A DNA stretch of 64,000 bases from Spirochaetales bacterium (GTDB lineage Bacteria; Spirochaetota; Spirochaetia; UBA9216). A program made the translations under genes and the position numbers. The stretch lies in contig JAEKNX010000007.1 of NCBI GenBank assembly GCA_016839055.1, positions 227,996 through 291,995 of the forward strand. Reading direction: 5' to 3'. The notes under the pieces were generated by a model, which saw only the letters and a program-made list of their open reading frames with translations, had not been told where the DNA came from and searched no databases. Each line of letters starts with the position of its first letter. Position 1 is the first letter of the stretch. Positions 21,185 through 29,807 of this stretch are shown one piece after another.

Positions 21185-21444
21185 CAGTAATTCTAATTTT
21201 CACCTCCGAAGGCCCCTGGATAATCTTTATAATGTCTAAATTATTCCTCTTTGCCATCTGTTGAAAAGTTCTAATTCCCGCTTCCGGGACGTTAGTAATT
21301 CTGAATTTGGCTGCCTTTATATGCCGCCGCTGGGGGCCCCGGTGCCGTCAGGAAAAATTGAGGTCTTCCGAACCTTTTTCTGATGGTGTCGGGGTCAGCA
21401 AGGGCCGACATTCGGGGAAATTGCAGTCAAATTCAGAATTGCTG
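21185..21444. repeat. MITE-like dispersed repeat, copy 1 (260 bp)
   Basis: High identity to 29456-29724. Ends CAGTAATTCTAATTTT...AAATTCAGAATTGCTG form imperfect terminal inverted repeats. Internal inverted repeat AATTCTGAATTTGGCTGC (21297-21314) / GCAGTCAAATTCAGAATT (21423-21440). Confidence 0.8.
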
Positions 21445-21498
21445 GAGATTTAAACCTCCAATTGAAATTCAGTGAGCAGTATAGTATATTCACCTATG

Positions 21499-22605
21499 AT
21501 GAGTAGACTATTTAAACTGATGTTTTTGCTTGTTATCTCATTTCAGCTGTCCTCATGCGTTGAATCAGGATTAATATTAGATGGTAATTATTCCGTCTAC
21601 GGAACGAGCGATATAATTGCGGGGATGTCTTTTCCTCCCTTTTCCAATTCGGAACAAATAAACTTTACCGTTACTGAAATAAAAAAAATGGCAATCGACA
21701 GGATAAGAACAGCAGTCGACTGGCGGAACAGAGAGCCGATTCAGGGGACTTTTTACTGGGATCCGATGGATGTTCGTATGAACACAGCCAAGGAAAATAA
21801 TATATCAGTATTCCTGACGATTATAAACCTTTGCCCTGACTGGGCTCAACTTTCCTCCGGAAGCGATGGGGCCTGCATTATAGATGAGAGCGCTCTCCAA
21901 ACATTTATCGAAAAGCTATTGGAACGGTATGATAATATCGATAAAATTCAATTTGGAAATGAGTGGGAATCCGGAGCCGAAGACGGAACAGTATATATGG
22001 ATCCGAATTCGATAGAGAAATTCGTTACTTACAACAACATACTTTATGATACTGTTCAAAGATTATCGCCGGATACTAAAGTTGTACTCGGCGGATTGAC
22101 AAGAGAATACCCGATCGTTGAATATTTTGCCAGGAATGGCAGCTACCCTGATTTTTCCGGTATAAGCCTTGCAAATGGCGCGACTGTGGAAGATCTGGAA
22201 AAGAAAGTTGATAAAATTAAAACCGATTATGAGAGCAAAGGAATCAAACAAAATATTGAGTATGTTTTTCAGAATGCCAAATATGATATTTTAGACATCC
22301 ATTTATATGATGATCCCGAGAACTGGCCCGAATATCTTACTGTTATCCCAGATGGGAAACCTGTTTTAGTTTCTGAATTCGGAGGCCCCAATTCTGAATT
22401 TGAGAAGACCAGCCCGGACTACCAGGCGGACAGGATGGAATATTATATCGACGCTATAGAAGCACTACCCATCATAGAAGCCTATTACTTTAAGCTGGTT
22501 GAGTCTGACTCGTCATATCATAAGGATTCAGGTCTATTTTTCAGCAATTCTATAATAAAACCTGCCCGTAACGCTTTTGCAGGCAGACTGAGGCCAATGT
22601 GGTGA
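21499..22605 (+). CDS. Secreted lipoprotein with glycoside-hydrolase (TIM-barrel)-like sequence
   Basis: Lipobox LSSC; sequence RIRTAVDWRNREPIQGTFYWDPMDVRMNTAKENNISVFLTI resembles GH39/GH42/cellulase-type barrels; ORF 21472-22605. Confidence 0.6.
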   Translation: MSRLFKLMFLLVISFQLSSCVESGLILDGNYSVYGTSDIIAGMSFPPFSNSEQINFTVTEIKKMAIDRIRTAVDWRNREPIQGTFYWDPMDVRMNTAKENNISVFLTIINLCPDWAQLSSGSDGACIIDESALQTFIEKLLERYDNIDKIQFGNEWESGAEDGTVYMDPNSIEKFVTYNNILYDTVQRLSPDTKVVLGGLTREYPIVEYFARNGSYPDFSGISLANGATVEDLEKKVDKIKTDYESKGIKQNIEYVFQNAKYDILDIHLYDDPENWPEYLTVIPDGKPVLVSEFGGPNSEFEKTSPDYQADRMEYYIDAIEALPIIEAYYFKLVESDSSYHKDSGLFFSNSIIKPARNAFAGRLRPMW

Positions 22606-22940
22606 TTTTCCCAGCCGGCCAATCTCCGGCAGACCGCGAAGTTAGAAAACAAAAAGAAATCATCACTATTGTAATCTATTCCTCTTTTTTCTTCTCGAGC
22701 TTAAGGCAATGTAAAAGAAATGAAACATTAAAAAGCGCAATTAGTGAGTAGAAATGATTAAACGAGAATTACCTCTAACACAAACTGCTTTTTTTATTGT
22801 GATTAGCGTAAGTATGTCTAAATAATGACAGGCAGCGGCAGGATGGCTATGACGGAACTAATGCAGTTATTATCTGCAGGGCAGGGTAAAGCCGCTGGAT
22901 ATCAGCTTCTATAAAGAACTAAAATGGTAAGGAGCAGAGA

Positions 22941-23672
22941 ATGAAACAGCCCCATATTTTATGTGAAGAAAAAGATGTTGCCCAGAGGGTTCTTCTGCCC
23001 GGAGATCCTGCAAGGGTACTCAGGGTCGCAGAATATCTTGATGATGCGCGCGAGGTTGCTTTTAACCGCGAGTTTCGAACCGTTACCGGCAGCTATAAGG
23101 GCACCCCTGTTACCGTTACTTCTACCGGTATAGGCGGGGCATCGGCCGTAATAGCCCTCGAAGAGCTTATTGCCTGCGGCGCTAAGACGTTTATCCGGAT
23201 AGGCAGCGCAGGGGCATGCCGGGCCGGCATAGGACTAGGCGATTTGGTAATATCAAGCGGCTCAGTTCGTGAGGATGGAGCTTCCCGTATGTATGCGCCT
23301 GAGAACTTTCCGGCGGTGCCCGACTTCTATCTGCTTTCGGCTCTGGTGAAGAGCTGTGAAGATCTTGGCTATCGTCACCATATAGGCATAACCCGCAGCC
23401 ATGACTCATTCTACATCGACAACGAGGCTGAACTGATGCGCAGGTGGAATGTTCTTGGAGTGCTGGCCTCGGATATGGAGACTTCTACTGTATTCACCCT
23501 CGGTGCCATAAGGCGCGTCAGAGTTGCGTCCATCCTGAATAACGTTGTTCTCTATGAGGGTGATGTGAAAGAGGGTGTAGGCGGTTATGTCGACAACGAG
23601 GATGCCGCCGCCGAAGGCGAGAAGCGTGAGATAACCGCCGCACTCGAGGCCCTGCGGAATTTCAATATTTGA
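22941..23672 (+). CDS. Uridine/purine nucleoside phosphorylase
   Basis: LLPGDPARVLRVAEYLDDAREVAFNREFRTVTGSYKGTPVTVTSTGIGGASAVIALEEL; FIRIGSAGACRAGIGLGDLVI; DMETSTVF. Confidence 0.92.
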   Translation: MKQPHILCEEKDVAQRVLLPGDPARVLRVAEYLDDAREVAFNREFRTVTGSYKGTPVTVTSTGIGGASAVIALEELIACGAKTFIRIGSAGACRAGIGLGDLVISSGSVREDGASRMYAPENFPAVPDFYLLSALVKSCEDLGYRHHIGITRSHDSFYIDNEAELMRRWNVLGVLASDMETSTVFTLGAIRRVRVASILNNVVLYEGDVKEGVGGYVDNEDAAAEGEKREITAALEALRNFNI

Positions 23673-23785
23673 TGATTAACTTGAGCTATGCCTGACCGGA
23701 TTCACAGGAATATACAGATGAGGGCAGCCTTTGTCCAGAGTGATATTCTGATGGTTTTCCGGGTCAGGCAGACAGAAATTTTTTG

Positions 23786-24568
23786 TTATATGCGGCTTCT
23801 CCTTAAATTCTCTATGATTTTTAATAATTCGTCTGTTCTTTCTTTTTTATCTAAGACTCCTGATGAATAAAAACTAATTTTTTGCTTAGATTGTTTGATT
23901 GATGTCTTGTAATTTGACAAGTTCGCAATTTTTTCAAGTTGGTTAATTGTTCCATTATTTCCATCTATAATTTTTATACTATTTCCAACAATTTCCTTAA
24001 TGAGTTTTCTATAAAATATAAAATGTGTACATCCAAGCACTATTGTTTCAAATTCATTTAAATTTATTTTTTCTAATTTCTCTTCAATATATTTTTTTAC
24101 TGACACTGATGTAAAATCATTACTTTCAGCATAATTAACCAGCTGATCCATTTCAATCTTTATTATTTTTTCATATTTATCTATCGATGATATTAATGTA
24201 TTCAGTTTTGATTCATTCAATGTTAGTGAAGTAGCAATAGTTAAAACTTTTTTTCCGTGATTATTTTGTATTGCAGGTTTTATTGCTGGTTCCATTCCTA
24301 CTACTGGGAAATCATATTTCATGCGTATTTCTGTAATGGCTACAGATGTGGCTGTATTACATGCAACTACTAAAACATCTATATTTTTCTTTTCAAGAAA
24401 ATCAGTGGCTTGAATAACATATCTAATTACAGTGTCTTTTTCTTTTATTCCATAGGGTATATTTTTTGTATCTGCATAATAAAGATATTCAATACCAGGG
24501 AAGCGGGTAATGGCTTCTTCTAAGACTGTTAAACCACCTATTCCAGAATCAAAAAATGCAATTTTCAA
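23786..24568 (-). CDS. murI: Glutamate racemase
   Basis: FFDSGIGGLTVLEEAI, VACNTATSVAI, VLGCTHFIFYRKLI; AT-rich. Confidence 0.93.
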   Translation of the reverse strand: MKIAFFDSGIGGLTVLEEAITRFPGIEYLYYADTKNIPYGIKEKDTVIRYVIQATDFLEKKNIDVLVVACNTATSVAITEIRMKYDFPVVGMEPAIKPAIQNNHGKKVLTIATSLTLNESKLNTLISSIDKYEKIIKIEMDQLVNYAESNDFTSVSVKKYIEEKLEKINLNEFETIVLGCTHFIFYRKLIKEIVGNSIKIIDGNNGTINQLEKIANLSNYKTSIKQSKQKISFYSSGVLDKKERTDELLKIIENLRRSRI

Positions 24569-24733
24569 TTTTTTTTCCTCATAATACTTGTCTAAAAATA
24601 TAATAATTCTTAATTTTTTAATTTCACACTACAGAGGGAATTCCAGATGTAAGTGGAGTATTTTAAAACTGACCGAGTTTCTTGTATATAAAACTCATGT
24701 TCTAAAGAATTCGCTGTAACGACTAATCCTTTA

Positions 24734-25402
24734 TTATTCTAAAGCTTTTATAAACGTATATAAATTTTCTCCTTTTTCTCTTTTTAAAAGGAATCCTTTC
24801 ATTCCTAATTTCTCAGCAGTTTCAACATTGCTTCTTCTGTCATCTATAAAAATACATTGTTCTGGTTTCCTGCAAATCTTTTTCAAAGTTATTTTATAAA
24901 TTTCTACATCTGGTTTCACACATTTTTCATATGAAGATATTATTACCGCTTTAAAATATTTCCTTATATCTAATAAATCAAAACACCAGTCCAGTGTTGC
25001 TGTTGCATTTGAGAGTATTACTAACTCATATTTCCCTTTCAAAATTTCAAGAATTTCTATTGTTTCTTCATATAATTTATATTGAAAGCTATCTAACGCT
25101 AAGCAAAAGAGCTTATCCTTTAATTCTTCTGAATTGGGATCTATTATTTCTGCTATTTTATCACACCGTCTTTTCCACCATTCTTTTTCATCCTTCCAGT
25201 TAATTATTTCATCATTGTGTTTGAAATATTCTCTATCGAACTCAGGCAAAATGCTCAATGCATTTGTTGTTGTCATTTCTTCATATCCTGAAGACTTTAG
25301 AAGCCTTCTAAGAATAGAGTCTCTTGTTTCTTCAATATAGATAAGAACGCCGCCAGCGTCAAAGATAATAGTATCAACTTTTTCCATTTGATGTATTTGC
25401 AC
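24734..25402 (-). CDS. HAD-superfamily hydrolase
   Basis: TIIFDAGGVLIYIEETRDSILRRLL, LVILSNATATLDW, VKPDVEIYKITLKKI, CIFIDDRRSNVETAEKLGMKGFLL. Confidence 0.9.
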   Translation of the reverse strand: MQIHQMEKVDTIIFDAGGVLIYIEETRDSILRRLLKSSGYEEMTTTNALSILPEFDREYFKHNDEIINWKDEKEWWKRRCDKIAEIIDPNSEELKDKLFCLALDSFQYKLYEETIEILEILKGKYELVILSNATATLDWCFDLLDIRKYFKAVIISSYEKCVKPDVEIYKITLKKICRKPEQCIFIDDRRSNVETAEKLGMKGFLLKREKGENLYTFIKALE

Positions 25403-25536
25403 CCTTTCTTACTTATTTTACCACAAAATTGAAATATTTTATAATTTTTATATTGCCGAGGGATTTTTTATGAAAATATTATCTGCGCTCTGTGTCACCC
25501 GTAGCACGGAGGTTGTTTAATAAGGGGCTCACCCCC

Positions 25537-25641
25537 CTATCTCTTTTTCATAGTCTCTGTAATTATAACGGCAGGCTGAGGACATATTTCGGGAATATTT
25601 TCAAAGAGTCCTTCTCTTAAGTTTTCTATTCGTATTTTCAT
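25537..25641 (-). CDS. Small ORF, 34 aa (MKIRIENLREGLFENIPEICPQPAVIITETMKKR)
   Basis: Very strong Shine-Dalgarno AGGAGGTG 5 nt upstream of ATG; below the supplied ORF length cut-off. Confidence 0.45.
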   Translation of the reverse strand: MKIRIENLREGLFENIPEICPQPAVIITETMKKR

Positions 25642-25737
25642 AATAACACCTCCTATGAAAACGGCTTCAACGGTTGTTGAAAAAATCCATGAGCTGGCTT
25701 GATTTGTAAAAAAAAAAATTAGGTACAGAGCTCGATT

Positions 25738-26514
25738 TTATACATAATGTACTGTTACTCCGGTATCTGAAAGGAATTTACGGTTGGGTTCATTGAGATC
25801 ATCATTGGTTATTATGTGGTCGAAGTCGGTGGCTTCCGCGAAAAAACACGAGTGAACATTATCGAATTTTGAAGAATCCATCAGTAGATATGATTCGGCT
25901 GCAAGCTGAACCGCTGTTTTTTTTGTCAGGCTCTCACTCTCATTTGAACAGGTAAGCCCGAGCCTGGAGTGGAAGCCGCTGGCTGAGATGAAGGCCTTCC
26001 TTGTTCTGTTGTTCTGGAGAATTGGCGAGATTCCCTGTTGTTCGAGGATCATTGTTTCCCTGTTATAGGTTCCACCAAGAAGGATTGTCGTAATATTTTT
26101 ATGATCGGCTACTGCCAGGAAGATGTTGATTGTATAACAGATTACAGTTAGTTTGATATCAAGAGGAAGGAGGCGGGCAAAAGATTCGGTTGTAGAGCCG
26201 GCATCAAGAAAAATGATGTCATCATCTTCTATAAGCGACAGAGAATACTGGGCTATCTTTTTTTTCTTTTCCTTATTAAGACCTTCCGCTATTGTAAGCA
26301 TATAGTCTGAGAGCCCTCCGCCGGTGTCGATGGTATTGTATATAACGGCTCCGTGCAGAACCTTGATGAATCCTTCCCGCTCTAGGATCTCTATATCACG
26401 TCTTGTGGTCATCGGGGAGACTCCAATCCGGTTTGAGATTTCCGAGATTTTCATCGATTTCTCTACTTTTAGCATGCTTCTCAGCTGTTCAATCCGCTTG
26501 TGTTTGTTACTCAT
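25738..26514 (-). CDS. DeoR-family transcriptional regulator
   Basis: MSNKHKRIEQLRSMLKVEKSMKISEISNRIGVSPMTTRRDIEILEREGFIKVLHGAV; DeoR C-terminal domain DDIIFLDAGSTTESFARLL. Confidence 0.93.
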   Translation of the reverse strand: MSNKHKRIEQLRSMLKVEKSMKISEISNRIGVSPMTTRRDIEILEREGFIKVLHGAVIYNTIDTGGGLSDYMLTIAEGLNKEKKKKIAQYSLSLIEDDDIIFLDAGSTTESFARLLPLDIKLTVICYTINIFLAVADHKNITTILLGGTYNRETMILEQQGISPILQNNRTRKAFISASGFHSRLGLTCSNESESLTKKTAVQLAAESYLLMDSSKFDNVHSCFFAEATDFDHIITNDDLNEPNRKFLSDTGVTVHYV

Positions 26515-26640
26515 GCTGTGATTATAATATGAGAAATATTAAAAGTAAACAAAGAGCTTGAGACTATATTGACAATATTACCAAAAAATAGGTAGAAATA
26601 TACCATGATTGTGATAAGATTAAATCATTAGGAGTTAAGA

Positions 26641-27327
26641 ATGAAACAAGAAATCAAAGGCAGCTATAAGCAACTGATTGTTGATACAGGAATTGAAATG
26701 GTTAGAAAAGGTATTACGGTTGGTACCTGGGGAAATATCAGTGCTCGGGATCCCGAGAGCGGTCTGATTTATATCAGCCCGAGCGGAATGGACTACTCAA
26801 CAATACAGCCCCAGCACGTTGTTGTTATGGATAGTGAACTCAATATAATTGACGGAGCGGCTGAGCCTTCAATTGAAAAGCATATGCATGTTGCTGTTTT
26901 CAATGCCCGTAAGGATGTGAATGCGGTTATTCATACTCATCCTGTTTATTCAACTGCGTTTGGAGTTGCAGAACAGAATCTCCCAGGTGTCAGTGAGGAT
27001 TTTATTCAGATAGTGGGTGCTGAGATTCAGGTAGCCACACCATATGAGCTGCCGGGAACAGAGGCGCTTGGGGAAGTTGCTGTTAAGGGACTTGGAACGA
27101 ACAATGCGGTACTTCTTCCGGGACACGGGGCCCTCGTAGTTGGAGCTGACATGAAGATGGCTCTCAAGGTTAGTATGGTTCTCGAGAAGAATGCTCAGAT
27201 TTACATTTATGCCAAGATGTTAGGCGGTGACGGTCATATCCGTTTATTCGGCCAGAATGAAATTGACGCCATGCAGGAATTCGCTAAAAATCATTACGGA
27301 CAGAAGAATAAAGACCTTTATAGTTAA
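26641..27327 (+). CDS. Class II aldolase/adducin family protein (fuculose-phosphate-aldolase-like)
   Basis: GTWGNISARDPESGLIYISPSGMDY, HMHVAVFNARKDVNAVIHTHPVYSTAFG, PGHGALVVG; Zn-ligand histidines present. Confidence 0.9.
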   Translation: MKQEIKGSYKQLIVDTGIEMVRKGITVGTWGNISARDPESGLIYISPSGMDYSTIQPQHVVVMDSELNIIDGAAEPSIEKHMHVAVFNARKDVNAVIHTHPVYSTAFGVAEQNLPGVSEDFIQIVGAEIQVATPYELPGTEALGEVAVKGLGTNNAVLLPGHGALVVGADMKMALKVSMVLEKNAQIYIYAKMLGGDGHIRLFGQNEIDAMQEFAKNHYGQKNKDLYS

Positions 27328-27335
27328 TTAACCGA

Positions 27336-27371
27336 AAAATCCTGCTTGACAATAGGTTCAAGCGGGATTTT
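27336..27371 (+). terminator. Rho-independent terminator of class II aldolase gene
   Basis: AAAATCCTGCTTGA-caataggt-TCAAGCGGGATTTT, near-perfect 14-bp inverted repeat ending in TTTT. Confidence 0.8.
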
Positions 27372-27758
27372 AATGTTTGTAGTTGAAATCGTTTTCACTA
27401 CAAGGGGCTAAGTACAGCGTTGCTTTTTCGCCATTTTTACTCATTAAAATCAGCATATACCAATCCGTTCAGGGATATTGATGGCCTTGATGCGGATAAT
27501 CCGATAATAATTTCAACTTCTCTGCCTACCGGAATAAAGATTCCGGGTTCAGGCAGATTTTACATGAACTTCAAATTTCCTTTTACAGGGGCCATAGATT
27601 CGACAAATTTCGGCGGTTTCTATGGCGTCAGTCTGAAGAAGACGGGGATCTATATTTTTGTCATTATCGGTAAGGCTGGGAAGAACCTCTGTGAATTTTC
27701 GGCAGTCCTGAATGAGCTCGGCAGTGCCTTCGGCCGCTGCAGCTGCGGCGCGGTTTGG

Positions 27759-27785
27759 GGGTAGTCTCTACAGGAGAGACTACCC
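27759..27785. repeat. Perfect inverted repeat GGGTAGTCTCT-acagg-AGAGACTACCC
   Basis: 11-bp perfect stem, 5-nt loop, no T-tract on either side. Confidence 0.7.
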
Positions 27786-27937
27786 TGGAATAGGGCGCGC
27801 ATAACGCGTCGTCAGTAGAACGGATAGCAAGGATAATCATTAAAATTTCGGGTTTCTTTTTTATAGCCATTATCACATTCTTATTTGTTTATTGAAATAC
27901 TACGAGATCATCGAGAGTTGATAATCATAGTAAGTTA

Positions 27938-28801
27938 TTACTTTTTCAGTTTTCTGAAAAATCGCCGTATGAGTCCGACTCTTCCCCATCCCAGGAGATA
28001 AATCAGCCCCAGAATAAGGACAATCGGAACACCGAAGATGATGAGGTATATCACCGCAAATGTTAGGTAGTATAGAAATGTCAGTACAGCATCCTTCAAT
28101 GCATAGAAGGCGTTACTGAAAGAGGGGTAATCCTCTGATAGGGTTTCGCTGTAAGGCAATCTGAGATTGAAGCTTACAGTTGAGTAATCGATATCCCGGT
28201 TAAGTCCGCGGAAACTTCCCTCAAGCTGCTCTATTTCGGTTGTAACATCATTTAGCTGTCTCTCAACCGACAGGATATCTTCAATTGATTCTGCTTTCTT
28301 AAGGTAATCTCTGAACCTCTCTTGCAGTATTTTCTTATTTTCAATTCGGTTCTCCAGATCGTAGAAGACTTCAGTCACGTCATCGGCAGTGATTGATTTG
28401 GCCTCCACATCGCCTGCCTTTTCTGAACTCTGAAGGTAGGAGTCGAAGCTTTCGGCGGGAACTTTAACAACGAGAGAGGTCTCACCGTAATACAAATTTG
28501 ACGAGACAATCCATCCGCCAATTTCAAGGGCACGGCGGCTGAGTTCTTTCTCGGCGGCATCCACATCATCTACGGTGAGCTCGAGGTAGGCATTCAGTAT
28601 CCTCTTCCGCTCTCGGGGTTCAGGAGCCTGTTCAGGCGCCTCATTTGAGTTTTTCATCGCGACAGAAGGCTCCTGGGCGGCTGAACGTTCTGCTTTATCA
28701 GCCTCAGGCATCATATAGCTCTTCTCACCATAATCTGCGGCTCCTCCGCAAGAGAGAAACAAAACTGAAATTACCAAGATGACTGCAGTTTTTACCTTCA
28801 T
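27938..28801 (-). CDS. DUF4349-type lipoprotein
   Basis: Lipobox LFLSCGG; coiled segment (DLENRIENKKILQERFRDYLKKAESIEDILSVERQLNDVTTEIEQLEG) then C-terminal TM, typical of DUF4349. Confidence 0.8.
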   Translation of the reverse strand: MKVKTAVILVISVLFLSCGGAADYGEKSYMMPEADKAERSAAQEPSVAMKNSNEAPEQAPEPRERKRILNAYLELTVDDVDAAEKELSRRALEIGGWIVSSNLYYGETSLVVKVPAESFDSYLQSSEKAGDVEAKSITADDVTEVFYDLENRIENKKILQERFRDYLKKAESIEDILSVERQLNDVTTEIEQLEGSFRGLNRDIDYSTVSFNLRLPYSETLSEDYPSFSNAFYALKDAVLTFLYYLTFAVIYLIIFGVPIVLILGLIYLLGWGRVGLIRRFFRKLKK

Positions 28802-28959
28802 ATTAACTCCTGATTAACTTATTAAAATATACACCTAGTATACACCTGAAAAACAGAAAAACAATAGTTGTATCAGCTAAGGCTATTTTTAACGAGATCC
28901 GGCCAGGACCGGTGTTGTCGTGGATATCCTCAATTGCGGTAATCTCTAAATTTCCTTTC

Positions 28960-29438
28960 TTTTATTTCCAGAAGAATTTTCTTACTGCAAAAAATACTGT
29001 AATAATAGTCATTCCCGCGATTGCGGCAATAACGACGGAGGAGGCGTCCCCCTCTGAACTTCTCTTTAGTATTATTCCAAGAAAGGCCCATAGTACTACA
29101 AGGCTGTAACCTCAGTCTTTTTTACTGTATATTACTAAACAAGTGATCAGAACAGCTGCCGCAATCATGATTATTGTCCAGATAGATTCTGATAGACCGA
29201 ACCTGTCCCATTTCACATTCACAAGAAAGGCTGTCGTATTGGCAATTGTTGCTACAGTTATCCAGCCGAGATAAACGCTGAATGGAAGTCTTGTTAATAA
29301 GAATACCCCTTTTATCTCCCCGGGTTCAGCAGAGCCTATTTTCTGATAGATAACTATCAGCGTAAATAACAGGATTAACATAAGGATCAATGAAAGTCCT
29401 ACTTTCTTCCAAATATAACAGTAATTATAATACTGCTA
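28960..29438 (-). pseudogene. TspO/MBR-like (tryptophan-rich sensory) membrane protein, 5'-truncated and with one in-frame TGA
   Basis: Frame reads WKKVGLSLILMLILLFTLIVIYQKIG...LPFSVYLGWITVATIANTTAFLV...VIYSKKD*GYSLVVLWAFLGIILKRSSEGDASSVVIAAIAGMTIITVFFAVRKFFWK. ORF 29112-29390 is the part before the TGA. Confidence 0.65.
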
Positions 29439-29455
29439 TTTTTTATTGAAGTGTA

Positions 29456-29724
29456 CAGCAATTCCAAATTTAATCTCCGGAAGCCCCTGAATAATCTTTA
29501 AAATGTCAAAATATTTAAACCACTCCTCTTTGCCGCGTGTTGAAAAGTTCTAATTCCCGCTTCCGGGACGTCAGTAGTTCTGAATTTGGCTGCCTTTGTA
29601 TGCCGCCGCTGGGGGCCCCGGTGCCGCCTGAGAAAAATTGAGGTCTTCCGAACCCTAGTCTGATGGTGGCGGGGTCAGCAAGGGCCGAAATTCGGGAGAA
29701 TTGCAGTCAAATTCAGAATTGCTG
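29456..29724. repeat. MITE-like dispersed repeat, copy 2 (269 bp)
   Basis: Ends CAGCAATTCCAAATTT...AAATTCAGAATTGCTG; collinear with copy 1, including TCCCGCTTCCGGGA mini-hairpin, GCTGGGGGCCCCGGTGCCG core and GGGGTCAGCAAGGGCCG. Confidence 0.8.
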
Positions 29725-29741
29725 AATTGCCCTCACAACCT

Positions 29742-29770
29742 TTGACAGCTTTGGGCGCATTTAGTACACT
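29742..29770 (+). promoter_or_regulatory. Putative sigma70 promoter for ABC-F gene
   Basis: TTGACA (29742-29747), 17-nt spacer, TACACT (29765-29770), 38 nt before ATG 29808; begins 17 nt after repeat copy 2. Confidence 0.5.
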
Positions 29771-29807
29771 TCCCCTGCAAATCATAAAACAGATACAGGA
29801 ACAGGTA

